In this document: piece after piece, positions 7,970 to 16,827 of the stretch | How positions within the stretch are numbered: position 1 is the first letter of the stretch | Layout: each line of letters starts with the position of its first letter | Assembly (NCBI RefSeq): GCF_007556595.1 | Contig: NZ_VJNB01000002.1 | Coordinates: 186,001-250,000, forward strand | Origin: Tepidimonas alkaliphilus | Lineage (GTDB): Bacteria > Pseudomonadota > Gammaproteobacteria > Burkholderiales > Burkholderiaceae_C | Direction of reading: 5' to 3' | Length of the DNA stretch: 64,000 nt | Position numbers and translations under genes: made by a program | The notes under the pieces: generated by a model | Database searches by the model: none | The model's input: the letters and a program-made list of their open reading frames with translations, nothing else | What the model was told of the DNA's origin: nothing

Positions 7970-10900
7970 ATGGGGACGCCTCTGAATGCTGCCAACCCGG
8001 GCGCGGTTGTGCCCGCGCCCTCCACCCTGCCGCTGGCCGACGGTCCGATCGCGCGCGCCCCGACCATGGCGGCGCTGCCGGCACGCGCGCGCGCGCCGGA
8101 ACCTGAACTGCTGCCGCCGCTGCTGGATGAGGCCCGGCTGGACGCCGCCACCGGCGCGCGCGTGGCGGCGCTGGCGCGGCGGCTGGCCGAGGGGCTGCGC
8201 CGGCGCGCCCCGCAGCGCGGCCGCGAGGGGCTGGTGCAGGCGCTGCTGCAGGAATACGCCCTGTCGTCGCAGGAAGGCGTGGCGCTGATGTGCCTGGCCG
8301 AGGCGCTGCTGCGCATCCCGGATGCCGCCACACGCGACGCGCTGATCCGCGACAAGATCGGCCGCGGCGACTGGCGCGCCCACCTGGGCCGCAGCCCCTC
8401 GGCCTTCGTCAACGCCGCCACCTGGGGCCTGCTGCTGACCGGACGCCTGACCGCCACCCACAGCGAGGAGGGGCTGGGCGCGGCGCTCACCGGCCTGCTG
8501 CGCAAGGGCGGCGAGCCGCTGATCCGCCGCGCGGTGGACATGGCGATGCGGCTGCTCGGCGAGCAGTTCGTCACCGGGCAGACGATCGAGCAGGCGCTCC
8601 AGCGCGCCCGCGCGCGCGAGGCGCAGGGCTTTCGCTACTCCTACGACATGCTCGGCGAGGCGGCGCTGACCGAGGAAGACGCGCAGCGCTACTTCGACGC
8701 CTACCACGCCGCGATCGAGGCCATTGGCGCGGCCAACGCCGGCCGCGGCGTGATCGACGGCCCGGGCGTGTCGATCAAGCTGTCGGCGCTGCACCCGCGC
8801 TACAGCCGCGCCCAGTATGCGCGCGTGATGGAGGAGCTCTACCCGCGGCTGCGCACGCTGGCCGAAGCGGCGCGCGCCGTCGACATCGGCCTGCACATCG
8901 ACGCCGAGGAAAGCGAGCGGCTGGAGCTGTCGCTGGATTTGCTCGAGCGCCTGGCGCACGAGCCGTCGCTGGCCGGCTGGGCGGGCCTGGGCTTCGTCAT
9001 CCAGGCGTATCAGAAGCGCGCGCCGGCGGTGGTCGATCATGTGATCGCGCTGGCGCGGCGCAGCGGGCGGCGGCTGCTGGTGCGGCTGGTCAAGGGCGCC
9101 TACTGGGACAGCGAGATCAAGCGCGCCCAGCTCGACGGGCTGGATTACCCGGTTTACACCCGCAAAGCCTACACCGACGTGGCGTACCTGGCCTGCGCGC
9201 GGCGGCTGCTGGCCGCGCCGGAGGCGGTGTTCCCGCAGTTCGCCACCCACAACGCGCAGACGCTGGCGGCGATCCACGAGATGGCCGACCCCGCCGCCTG
9301 GCACCCGCACCAGTACGAGTTCCAGTGCCTGCACGGCATGGGCGAGCCGCTCTACGAGCAGGTGGTGGCGCCGGTGGAGGCCGGGGGCCTGGGCCGCCCC
9401 TGCCGCATCTACGCCCCGGTCGGCACGCACGAGACGCTGCTGGCCTACCTGGTGCGCCGCCTGCTGGAAAACGGCGCCAACACTTCGTTCGTGCACCGCA
9501 TCGCGGACGTGGCCGTGCCGCTCGCGTCGCTGGTGGAAGACCCCGTGGCCACCGTCGAGGGCTGGGCGCGCGCGCAAGGTGCCGTGGGCCTGCCGCATCC
9601 CCGCATCCCGGCCCCGGCGGCGCTGTATGGCGAGGCACGCGTCAACAGCGCCGGGCTGGATCTGAACGACGAAGGGACGCTCGCCACCCTGCAGCGCGCG
9701 CTGGACGCGAGCCGCGCCGCGCCGCTGCACGCCAGCCCGCTGCTGGCTGAAGGGCTGACGCCCGCTGGCGGAGGCGCGGCGCGCCCCGTCGTCAACCCCG
9801 CCGACCACGGCGACGGGGTCGGCACGGTGGTGGACGCCAGCCCCGACGACGTCGCCCCCGCCGTGGCCGCGGCGCAGACCGCCGCACCGCGCTGGGCCGC
9901 CACCGCGCCCGAGGCGCGCGCCGCCATCCTGCGCCGTGCGGCGGATGCGCTGCAGGCGCAGATGCCGGCGTTCGTGGCGCTGCTGATGCGCGAGGCCGGC
10001 AAGACCGCCGCCAACGCGGTGGCCGAGGTGCGCGAGGCGATCGACTTCCTGCGCTTCGACGCCGCGCAGATCACCGACGCGCACTGGCCGCGCGCGGCCC
10101 GGCCGCTCGGGCCGGTGGCGTGCATCAGCCCGTGGAACTTTCCGCTGGCGATCTTCACCGGGCAGATCGCCGCCGCGCTGGCCGCCGGCAACCCGGTGCT
10201 GGCCAAGCCGGCGGAGCAGACGCCGCTGGTGGCCGCGCGCATGACCGCGCTGCTGCACGAGGCCGGCGTGCCGCGCGACGTGCTGCAGCTGCTGCCCGGC
10301 CCCGGCGAGACGGTCGGCGCGGCGCTGGTGGCCGACGCGCGCATCGCCGGCGTGGTGTTCACCGGCTCCACCGAGGTGGCGCGGCTGTTGCAGCGGGCAC
10401 TGGCGGGCCGCACGCGCACCGGCGCGGACGGGCGCGCGCAGCCGGTGCCGCTGATCGCCGAGACCGGCGGCCAGAACGCCATGGTCGTGGACACGTCGGC
10501 GCTGCCGGAGCAGGTGGTGCAGGACGTGCTCGCCTCCGCGTTCGACAGCGCCGGCCAGCGCTGCTCGGCGCTGCGCGTGCTGTGCGTGCAGGAGGAGGCC
10601 GCGCCGCGCCTGCTGGCGATGCTGCGCGGCGCGATGCGCGAGCTGCGCCTGGGCGCGCCCACCCGGCTGGCCACCGACGTCGGCCCGGTGATCGACGAAG
10701 CGGCGCGCGCCGGCATCGTCGCCCACGTCGAGGCGATGCGCGCGCGCGGCGCCGCCGTCTGGCAGCTGCCGCTGCCGCCGCAGGCGCAGGCCGGCACCTT
10801 CGTGCCGCCGACGCTGATCGAGCTGGACGGCCTGCGCCTGCCGGAGCGCGAGGTGTTCGGCCCCGTGCTGCACGTGCTGCGCTGGCGGCGCGAGCAGCTG

Positions 10901-11602
10901 CCGGCGCTGATCGAGGCCATCCACGCCACCGGCTACGGCCTGACGTTCGGCGTGCACAGCCGCATCGACGAGACGATCGAGGCGCTGACGCAGCGGGTAC
11001 GCGCCGGCAACCACTACGTCAACCGCAACATGATCGGCGCGGTGGTCGGGGTGCAGCCGTTTGGCGGTGAAGGGCTCTCAGGCACCGGGCCGAAGGCCGG
11101 CGGGCCGCTGTACCTCTACCGGCTGCTGGCCGACCCGCCCGCCGACGCGGTGGCACGGGCGCGCGCCTTCGTCGGGGCGGAGGAACCGTCGGACTGGCGC
11201 GCGCCGGTGGTGCTGCGCGGCCCCACGGGCCAGCGCGACACCTGGACGCTGCGGCCGCGCCGGAGCGTGCTGTGCGTGGCACGCGAGGCCGCCACGCGCC
11301 GCGCGATGGCCGACGTGGTGCAGGCGCTGGGCGGCCAGCCGCTGGAGCTGGATGAGGCCGCCCCCTTGGACGCGGCGCTGGCCGCCCTGCCGGCGGCGCC
11401 GGAGGTGGCGTGGTTCGACGGCGACGCCGAGCGGCTGGTGGCGCTGCAGCAGGCGCTGGCAGCGCGGCCCGGGCCGGTGGTGCCGGTCGTCACCGGCGCG
11501 CCCGACGCGGCGCAGCCGCCCGCGGGGCTGCTGACCGAGCGCAGCGTCAGCGTCAACACCGCCGCCGCTGGCGGCAACGCCACGCTGATGGCGCTGGACT
11601 GA
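7970..11602 (+). CDS. putA: Bifunctional proline dehydrogenase / L-glutamate gamma-semialdehyde dehydrogenase
   Basis: 1210 residues. There is no N-terminal ribbon-helix-helix DNA-binding domain, so it should not act as its own repressor as E. coli PutA does. The proline dehydrogenase barrel (about residues 70-480) has S-A-L-H-P-R-Y near 270 and V-K-G-A-Y-W-D near 375. The aldehyde dehydrogenase domain (about 560-1060) has E-T-G-G-Q-N with Glu near 831 and the catalytic Cys near 864 in G-Q-R-C-S-A-L. A further 150 residues at the C-terminus look like the extra ALDH-like tail of long PutA proteins lacking the DNA-binding domain. It oxidises proline to glutamate with FAD, quinone and NAD+. The divergent Lrp-type gene is the likely regulator. 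ATG 7970 has no clear ribosome site; ATG 8067 is an alternative. Confidence 0.95.
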   Translation: MGTPLNAANPGAVVPAPSTLPLADGPIARAPTMAALPARARAPEPELLPPLLDEARLDAATGARVAALARRLAEGLRRRAPQRGREGLVQALLQEYALSSQEGVALMCLAEALLRIPDAATRDALIRDKIGRGDWRAHLGRSPSAFVNAATWGLLLTGRLTATHSEEGLGAALTGLLRKGGEPLIRRAVDMAMRLLGEQFVTGQTIEQALQRARAREAQGFRYSYDMLGEAALTEEDAQRYFDAYHAAIEAIGAANAGRGVIDGPGVSIKLSALHPRYSRAQYARVMEELYPRLRTLAEAARAVDIGLHIDAEESERLELSLDLLERLAHEPSLAGWAGLGFVIQAYQKRAPAVVDHVIALARRSGRRLLVRLVKGAYWDSEIKRAQLDGLDYPVYTRKAYTDVAYLACARRLLAAPEAVFPQFATHNAQTLAAIHEMADPAAWHPHQYEFQCLHGMGEPLYEQVVAPVEAGGLGRPCRIYAPVGTHETLLAYLVRRLLENGANTSFVHRIADVAVPLASLVEDPVATVEGWARAQGAVGLPHPRIPAPAALYGEARVNSAGLDLNDEGTLATLQRALDASRAAPLHASPLLAEGLTPAGGGAARPVVNPADHGDGVGTVVDASPDDVAPAVAAAQTAAPRWAATAPEARAAILRRAADALQAQMPAFVALLMREAGKTAANAVAEVREAIDFLRFDAAQITDAHWPRAARPLGPVACISPWNFPLAIFTGQIAAALAAGNPVLAKPAEQTPLVAARMTALLHEAGVPRDVLQLLPGPGETVGAALVADARIAGVVFTGSTEVARLLQRALAGRTRTGADGRAQPVPLIAETGGQNAMVVDTSALPEQVVQDVLASAFDSAGQRCSALRVLCVQEEAAPRLLAMLRGAMRELRLGAPTRLATDVGPVIDEAARAGIVAHVEAMRARGAAVWQLPLPPQAQAGTFVPPTLIELDGLRLPEREVFGPVLHVLRWRREQLPALIEAIHATGYGLTFGVHSRIDETIEALTQRVRAGNHYVNRNMIGAVVGVQPFGGEGLSGTGPKAGGPLYLYRLLADPPADAVARARAFVGAEEPSDWRAPVVLRGPTGQRDTWTLRPRRSVLCVAREAATRRAMADVVQALGGQPLELDEAAPLDAALAALPAAPEVAWFDGDAERLVALQQALAARPGPVVPVVTGAPDAAQPPAGLLTERSVSVNTAAAGGNATLMALD

Positions 11603-11662
11603 GGCGCGGCCGACGCCGGTGCCCGGCACGACCGCCGCGACCGGGGCGCGGTCCGGCGCCGC

Positions 11663-12394
11663 TCAAGCCGCCGGGTCAGCCGACTCGGCGGCGTAGGCCC
11701 GCCGCCCGAAGATCGCGCTGCCGACGCGCACCAGCGTGCTGCCCTCGGCGATGGCCAGCTCCAGGTCGTCGCTCATGCCCATCGACAGCGTGTCGAAGTC
11801 CTCGGGCGCGCCGAGCTGCGCGCGCAGCTGGTGAAACAGCTGCGCGGCCTGCGCGAACACGCGCCGCATCGCCGCCGCATCCGGCTGCGGGTCGGGGATG
11901 CCCATCAGCCCGCGCAGCCGCAGCCGCGGCAGCGCCGCCACCGCCTGCGCCAGCGCCAGCGCCTCGGCCGGCGCCACGCCCGCCTTGGTCGGCGCGCCAT
12001 CGACGTTGACCTGCAGGCACACCTGCAGTGGCGGCAAGTGCGCCGGGCGCTGCGCGCTCAAGCGCTGCGCGATCTTGAGCCGATCGACCGACTGCACCCA
12101 GTCGAAGTGCTCGGCCACCAGCCGTGTCTTGTTGCTCTGCAGCGGCCCGATGCAGTGCCACTCCAGGCCGGCCACGCCGGCCTCGCGCAGCGCGGCGATC
12201 TTCTCCACGCCTTCCTGCACGTAGTTCTCGCCGAAGGCGCGCTGGCCGGCGGCAGCGGCCTCGGCCACCGCCGCCGGGCCGAAGGTCTTGGACACCGCCA
12301 GCAGCCGCACCGCGGCCGGGTCGCGCCCGGCGGCAGCGCAGGCGCGCGCGATGCGCTCACGCACGGCTTGGAGGCGATCCGCAATCGTTGCCAT
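11663..12394 (-). CDS. yggS: YggS/PROSC family pyridoxal phosphate homeostasis protein
   Basis: 243 residues from ATG 12394. The PLP-binding lysine lies in L-L-A-V-S-K-T-F near residue 34, and the family features F-G-E-N-Y-V-Q-E, W-H-C-I-G-P-L-Q-S-N-K and L-S-M-G-M-S-D-D-L are all present. The fold is a TIM barrel like the N-terminal part of alanine racemase, without catalysis being established; the family buffers PLP and influences amino-acid pools. In proteobacteria it commonly sits next to pilT, divergently transcribed as here. An upstream in-frame ATG at 12427 would add 11 residues but looks unlikely. Its end faces putA across a 60-base GC-rich gap. Confidence 0.93.
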   Translation of the reverse strand: MATIADRLQAVRERIARACAAAGRDPAAVRLLAVSKTFGPAAVAEAAAAGQRAFGENYVQEGVEKIAALREAGVAGLEWHCIGPLQSNKTRLVAEHFDWVQSVDRLKIAQRLSAQRPAHLPPLQVCLQVNVDGAPTKAGVAPAEALALAQAVAALPRLRLRGLMGIPDPQPDAAAMRRVFAQAAQLFHQLRAQLGAPEDFDTLSMGMSDDLELAIAEGSTLVRVGSAIFGRRAYAAESADPAA

Positions 12395-12397
12395 AAT
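12368..12397 (+). promoter_or_regulatory. Possible sigma-70 promoter for pilT-pilU
   Basis: TTGGAG and CATAAT are separated by 18 bases on the plus strand, inside the first codons of the divergent yggS gene and about 70 bases before pilT. The assignment rests on sequence match only. Confidence 0.35.
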
Positions 12398-12466
12398 GGT
12401 GCGTTGGATTCCACGGGTGTGGAGCAAGCCGCCTACAACTCAACCCCATCCGGGTAGGGAGCGAGG

Positions 12467-13510
12467 ATGGACGTCACGCAACTGTTGGCCTTTGCCGTCA
12501 AGAATAAAGCCTCCGACTTGCATCTCTCAGCCGGCCTGCCGCCGATGATACGGGTGCACGGCGACGTGCGCCGCATCAACGTCGAGCCGCTCGATCACAA
12601 GCAGGTGCACGCGATGGTCTATGACATCATGACCGACGCGCAGCGCAAGGCGTATGAAGAGTTTTTGGAGGTGGACTTCTCGTTTGAGATTGCGGGTCTG
12701 TCGCGCTTTCGCGTCAACGCGTTCAACCAGCACCGCGGGGCCGCCGCGGTGTTTCGCACCATCCCGTCCAAAGTGCTGACGCTGGAGGAACTCGGCTGCC
12801 CGCGCATCTTTGCCGAACTGGCGATGAAGCCGCGCGGGCTGGTGCTGGTCACCGGCCCCACCGGCTCCGGCAAATCCACCACGCTGGCGGCCATGGTCAA
12901 CCACCGCAACGAAAACGCCTACGGGCACATTTTGACGATCGAAGATCCGATCGAATTTGTCCACGAATCCAAAAAATGCCTGGTTAACCAACGCGAAGTG
13001 GGGCCGATGACGCATTCGTTCGCCGCTGCGCTGCGCTCAGCGCTGCGCGAGGACCCCGACGTCATCCTGGTGGGCGAAATGCGCGACCTGGAAACCATCC
13101 GGTTGGCGATGACCGCCGCCGAAACCGGCCACCTCGTGTTTGGCACGCTGCACACGTCGAGCGCGGCCAAGACCATCGACCGCATCGTCGATGTCTTTCC
13201 GGCCGAGGAAAAAGAAATGATCCGCGCCATGCTGTCGGAGTCGCTGGTGGGGGTGATCTCGCAGACGCTGCTCAAGACCGCCGATGGCAAAGGCCGCGTT
13301 GCAGCGCACGAAATCATGATCGGCACGCCCGCCATCCGCAACCTGATTCGCGAAAACAAGGTGGCGCAAATGTATTCGGCCATCCAAACCGGCCAGCAAT
13401 ACGGCATGCAAACCCTGGATCAGGCGCTGATCGAGCTGGTGCGGCGCAACGCCATCACCGCAGCCGAGGCGCGTGGCAAAGCCAAAAATCCCGAGAATTT
13501 TCCGCTTTGA
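12467..13510 (+). CDS. pilT: Type IV pilus retraction ATPase PilT
   Basis: 347 residues, close to the usual 344-347. An agggagcgagg ribosome site precedes ATG 12467. Features are an N-terminal PAS-like domain with S-D-L-H-L-S-A-G-L-P-P, Walker A G-P-T-G-S-G-K-S-T near residue 130, the Asp box L-T-I-E-D-P-I-E, Walker B D-V-I-L-V-G-E-M-R, the His box T-G-H-L-V-F-G-T-L-H-T and the C-terminal A-I-R-N-L-I-R-E retraction motif. The hexamer depolymerises PilA at the inner membrane base of the pilus machine, powering twitching and DNA uptake. It is followed 18 bases later by its paralogue pilU. Confidence 0.97.
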   Translation: MDVTQLLAFAVKNKASDLHLSAGLPPMIRVHGDVRRINVEPLDHKQVHAMVYDIMTDAQRKAYEEFLEVDFSFEIAGLSRFRVNAFNQHRGAAAVFRTIPSKVLTLEELGCPRIFAELAMKPRGLVLVTGPTGSGKSTTLAAMVNHRNENAYGHILTIEDPIEFVHESKKCLVNQREVGPMTHSFAAALRSALREDPDVILVGEMRDLETIRLAMTAAETGHLVFGTLHTSSAAKTIDRIVDVFPAEEKEMIRAMLSESLVGVISQTLLKTADGKGRVAAHEIMIGTPAIRNLIRENKVAQMYSAIQTGQQYGMQTLDQALIELVRRNAITAAEARGKAKNPENFPL

Positions 13511-13528
13511 CCGCATGCAGATCCCGCC

Positions 13529-14692
13529 GTGAACACCCCGCAGTCCGCCCCAGCCATGGAACGCGACGAGGCCACCCACTTCGTGCACGAGCTGCTGCGG
13601 CTGATGCTCAGCCGCGGCGGCAGCGACTTGTTTTTAACGGCTGATTTTCCTCCGGCGATCAAAGTCGATGGCGTCATCACCAAAATCTCGCCACAGCCGC
13701 TGACCGGTCAGCACACGCAGGCGCTGGCGCGCGCCATCATGAACGACAAGCAGGCGGCGGAATTTGAACGCACCAAGGAGTGCAACTTCGCCATCAGCCC
13801 CGCTGGCATCGGGCGGTTTCGCGTCAACGCTTTCGTGCAAATGGGCAAGGTTGGCTTGGTGCTGCGCACCATTCCGTCCAAAATTCCCACCATTGATGAG
13901 CTGGGGCTGCCGCAAGTGCTCAAGCAGCTGGCGCTGGCCAAACGCGGCATTTGCATCGTCGTCGGCGGCACCGGCACCGGCAAATCCACGACGCTCGCCG
14001 CGATGGTGGACTGGCGCAACGAGCACACGCACGATCACATCGTCACCATCGAGGATCCGGTGGAGTTCGTGCACACGCACAAAAACTGCATCGTCACGCA
14101 ACGCGAGGTGGGGCTGGACACCGACAGTTGGGAAATCGCGCTGAAAAACTCGCTGCGCCAAGCGCCCAACGTGATTTTGATGGGCGAAATCCGCGATCGC
14201 GAGACCATGGAACACGCGATCGCCTTTTCCGAAACCGGCCACCTTTGCCTGGCCACGCTGCACGCCAACAGCGCCAACCAGGCCATGGAGCGCATCATCA
14301 ACTTCTTTCCGCCCGAGCGGCATGCTCAATTGCTCAAGGATGTCTCGCTGAACCTGCGCGGCATGGTGGCGCAGCGTCTGCTGCCGCGCGAAGACGGCAA
14401 GGGTCGGGTGGCCATCGTCGAAGTGCTGCTCAACACCCCGCTGATCGCCGACCTCATCATGGAAGGCGACATCCAGGGCATCAAAAACATCATGAAGCGC
14501 AGCACCGAATTGGGGATGCAAACGTTTGACCAAGCGCTGTTCGACGCCTTCGAAGCCGGGCTCATCTCGTATGAGCAGGCGGTGCGCCACGCCGACTCGC
14601 AAACCGACCTGAAGCTGCGCATCAAGCTGGAAAGCCGCCGCGCCCGCAACACCGACCTGGCCGCAGGCACCGAGCACCTGCAAATCCTTTGA
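13529..14692 (+). CDS. pilU: PilT-like ATPase PilU
   Basis: 387 residues from a GTG at 13529; ATG 13556 is an alternative. It is a PilT paralogue with Walker A G-G-T-G-T-G-K-S-T near residue 150, L-I-M... replaced Walker B region N-V-I-L-M-G-E-I-R, T-G-H-L-C-L-A-T-L-H-A-N, and the family motif P-L-I-A-D-L-I near 310. PilU assists PilT in forceful pilus retraction and cannot usually replace it. The C-terminal 40 residues are an Arg-rich extension beyond the ATPase core, normal for PilU. It lies 18 bases after pilT, so the pair forms one transcription unit, possibly with the following dehydrogenase gene 6 bases later. Confidence 0.95.
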   Translation: MNTPQSAPAMERDEATHFVHELLRLMLSRGGSDLFLTADFPPAIKVDGVITKISPQPLTGQHTQALARAIMNDKQAAEFERTKECNFAISPAGIGRFRVNAFVQMGKVGLVLRTIPSKIPTIDELGLPQVLKQLALAKRGICIVVGGTGTGKSTTLAAMVDWRNEHTHDHIVTIEDPVEFVHTHKNCIVTQREVGLDTDSWEIALKNSLRQAPNVILMGEIRDRETMEHAIAFSETGHLCLATLHANSANQAMERIINFFPPERHAQLLKDVSLNLRGMVAQRLLPREDGKGRVAIVEVLLNTPLIADLIMEGDIQGIKNIMKRSTELGMQTFDQALFDAFEAGLISYEQAVRHADSQTDLKLRIKLESRRARNTDLAAGTEHLQIL

Positions 14693-14698
14693 AAGCCG

Positions 14699-15622
14699 AT
14701 GCCCACCGTTCAACCCAAAACCGCCTACGAACCTATCCCAGCCCAGCGCGTGGCCTTCATCGGCCTTGGGGTCATGGGTTGGCCCATGGCCGCACACGTG
14801 GCGCTGGCCGGCCATGAGGTCACGGTCTATAACCGCACCATGGCCAAGGCCGAAGCTCTGGCGCAGGCCATGGCCGAGCGGGGACAGTGCCGCGTGCGGG
14901 TCGCGACCACCCCGCGCGAAGCGGCCCAGGGCGCGGCATTCGTGATGACATGCGTGGGCGCCGATGCCGATCTGCGCAGCGTGATCCTTGGCTCGGATGG
15001 CGTCCTAGCCGGTGTGGACGCTGGCGCCGTGCTGGTGGATCACACCACGGCCTCTGCCGAAGTGGCGCGCGAGCTGCATGCCGCCGCGCAGGCCCTGGGC
15101 TGCCATTTTCTCGACGCGCCAGTGTCGGGCGGGCAGTCTGGCGCCGAGCAGGGCCGGCTCACCATTATGGTGGGCGGCGATGCCGAACCGTTCGAACGCG
15201 CGCGCCCCGTCATGATGGCCTACGCACGCGCGGTGACGCACCTGGGGCCCAGCGGCGCTGGCCAGCTGACCAAAATGGTCAATCAAATTTGCATTGCCGG
15301 CCTGTTACAGGGCTTGGCGGAGGCCCTCGCCTTCGGCCAACGTGCTGGCCTGGACATGCCACGGGTGCTAGAGGTGATCCGGCAAGGCGCGGCGCAGAGC
15401 TGGCAGATGGATCATCGCGGCCTCACCATGCTGGAAGACCGTTTTGACTTTGGCTTTGCGGTGGATTGGATGCGCAAAGACCTCGGGCTGGTGCTGCAAG
15501 AAGCGCGGCGCAACGGCGCGCGCCTGCCTGTCACGGCGCTGGTGGATCAGTTCTACGCCGACGTGCAAGCCATGGGCGGCGGGCGCTGGGACACCTCCAG
15601 CCTGATCCGCCGCCTGCGCTGA
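14699..15622 (+). CDS. NAD(P)-dependent beta-hydroxyacid dehydrogenase (3-hydroxyisobutyrate dehydrogenase family)
   Basis: 307 residues. The N-terminal Rossmann domain begins with A-F-I-G-L-G-V-M-G-W-P-M-A near residue 19. The substrate motif D-A-P-V-S-G-G-Q-S-G-A follows near 137, and the catalytic Lys lies in G-Q-L-T-K-M-V-N-Q near 189. These match the GarR/MmsB/GlxR superfamily, which oxidises or reduces small beta-hydroxyacids such as tartronate semialdehyde or 3-hydroxyisobutyrate. The exact substrate cannot be decided from sequence. The gene starts 6 bases after pilU; this placement is also seen in other Burkholderiales but does not imply a pilus role. A hairpin terminator follows 50 bases downstream. 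Confidence 0.87.
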   Translation: MPTVQPKTAYEPIPAQRVAFIGLGVMGWPMAAHVALAGHEVTVYNRTMAKAEALAQAMAERGQCRVRVATTPREAAQGAAFVMTCVGADADLRSVILGSDGVLAGVDAGAVLVDHTTASAEVARELHAAAQALGCHFLDAPVSGGQSGAEQGRLTIMVGGDAEPFERARPVMMAYARAVTHLGPSGAGQLTKMVNQICIAGLLQGLAEALAFGQRAGLDMPRVLEVIRQGAAQSWQMDHRGLTMLEDRFDFGFAVDWMRKDLGLVLQEARRNGARLPVTALVDQFYADVQAMGGGRWDTSSLIRRLR

Positions 15623-15670
15623 AGCGCCAAGCCGGCTCACGCCCCACCAGCGCATCGCCCGCTTGCAAAA

Positions 15671-15699
15671 AATGAGGGCGGCCCCAACAGGCCGCCCTC
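15671..15699 (-). terminator. Intrinsic terminator, minus strand (possibly bidirectional)
   Basis: A perfect 10-base stem (GAGGGCGGCC at 15674-15683 and GGCCGCCCTC at 15690-15699) encloses a 6-base loop. In the minus direction the stem is followed by ATTTTTTGC, a good U-tract, so it ends the soxA-soxX-soxH transcript. On the plus strand it follows the dehydrogenase gene but has no T-run. Confidence 0.85.
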
Positions 15700-15790
15700 C
15701 AAACCAGCGCCAGTGTCTGACAGTGATTCCTTAGCGCCGGAGAGCCAGGATTCGTGCAGGACGCGCATGTCGGCGCGCTGTTCGCTTGCT

Positions 15791-16819
15791 TTAAAAAGCC
15801 TTTTTCTCGGCCTCCAGATAAGCGAGCGAACAAAACTTGCCAATATTGGCAGCAAAGCCGATCGTGCCGGGCCGAGTGGCCACGACTTTAGGATGGCGCA
15901 GAGCCAAGGCTTTGGCCTGTTCAGGCCCTGCGGCATCTTTCGCCGCTTCCAACGCCGCTTCCCAAATTCCTTCAAACAATGTTCTATTCCAACGCACTTG
16001 GCTTGCATCCGGCTCGCCATGACCGGAGCACCATAAACGGGTGCGCGTTTGCGCTTCGATGCGCTTCATGTATTCGATCGCACCCTCAAACGAGCCATCT
16101 TCCATATTGGAAATGCGACGATTCGTTGCGACGTCACCGATGAGCGTCACACCCTCGCCGATCACCTCCATGCTGAGATCATAAGGCGTGTGACAGGGCG
16201 TGTAATGGTGCGCCCGCAACCGCACATCGCCAAAATCGAGCACTTGGCCATGCTCAAGATCGCGATTCGGCGGCACCGCCTGCGTGCCACGGATCGCTTG
16301 ATTCGTCCATTGAGTCAGCCGTCGCACCCATTCCTCGCCAATGGCGCCTTGGGTGCCCTCACGACAGCCGCGTAAGGCATAGATCGGCAAATCACGCCCA
16401 AACGCTTCCACAAAGGCTTGGTTACCAAGCCAGTGATCGCCATGCCAATGCGAGTTGATCACTGCCACCACGGGCTTGGACGTGATGCGCCGCAGTTGGC
16501 GAATCAGCATCTCGCCGATTTGCATCGACGCCCCGGTGTCATAGACCACCACCCCTTTGCGGGTGATGATGAAGTAGCTGTTGGTAAAAAGCCCAAGGTT
16601 GTCTTCGGTGGGCATGGCTTCGCGCGCAATCACACCCCAAACGTGCTCGGAAAAGCGGCGCGCTGGCACGTCGGGTACCGCGGGCCCTCGAGCAGGGTCG
16701 CTGCCGACCAGCGGCCAGTCCGCAGCGGCGGCCCTGGCCAAGCCGGCCAACCCGGCGGCCACGCCCCAACCCATCACGGCGCGGCGCGACCAACGGGACG
16801 GCTTTGTCGTTGTGTGCAT
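15791..16819 (-). CDS. soxH: SoxH-like periplasmic metallo-beta-lactamase-fold hydrolase
   Basis: 342 residues with an apparent Tat signal peptide (W-S-R-R-A-V-M-G-W-G followed by a hydrophobic stretch and A-A-A-A). The metallo-beta-lactamase fold is shown by S-H-W-H-G-D-H near residue 125 (the H-x-H-x-D-H metal site), Y-T-P-C-H-T near 210, L-I-G-D near 228 and C-S-G-H-G-E near 265. SoxH proteins are encoded in many sulfur-oxidation clusters, but their reaction is not established and they are not essential for thiosulfate oxidation in Paracoccus. The start ATG 16819 has an AAGGAG site just after the soxX stop codon, so it is the third gene of the soxA-soxX-soxH operon, ended by a terminator 90 bases downstream. 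Confidence 0.82.
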   Translation of the reverse strand: MHTTTKPSRWSRRAVMGWGVAAGLAGLARAAAADWPLVGSDPARGPAVPDVPARRFSEHVWGVIAREAMPTEDNLGLFTNSYFIITRKGVVVYDTGASMQIGEMLIRQLRRITSKPVVAVINSHWHGDHWLGNQAFVEAFGRDLPIYALRGCREGTQGAIGEEWVRRLTQWTNQAIRGTQAVPPNRDLEHGQVLDFGDVRLRAHHYTPCHTPYDLSMEVIGEGVTLIGDVATNRRISNMEDGSFEGAIEYMKRIEAQTRTRLWCSGHGEPDASQVRWNRTLFEGIWEAALEAAKDAAGPEQAKALALRHPKVVATRPGTIGFAANIGKFCSLAYLEAEKKAF

Positions 16820-16827
16820 GGTGGAAC

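Noticed and set aside
7865-11014. Long open frame antisense to putA
   Set aside because: It is an artefact of GC-rich coding sequence; its translation is compositionally biased, with no domain, and it mirrors the sense gene exactly.
11603-11662. GC-rich inverted repeats between putA and yggS as a terminator
   Set aside because: Arms are short (GACCGC/GCGGTC) and no T-run follows on either strand.
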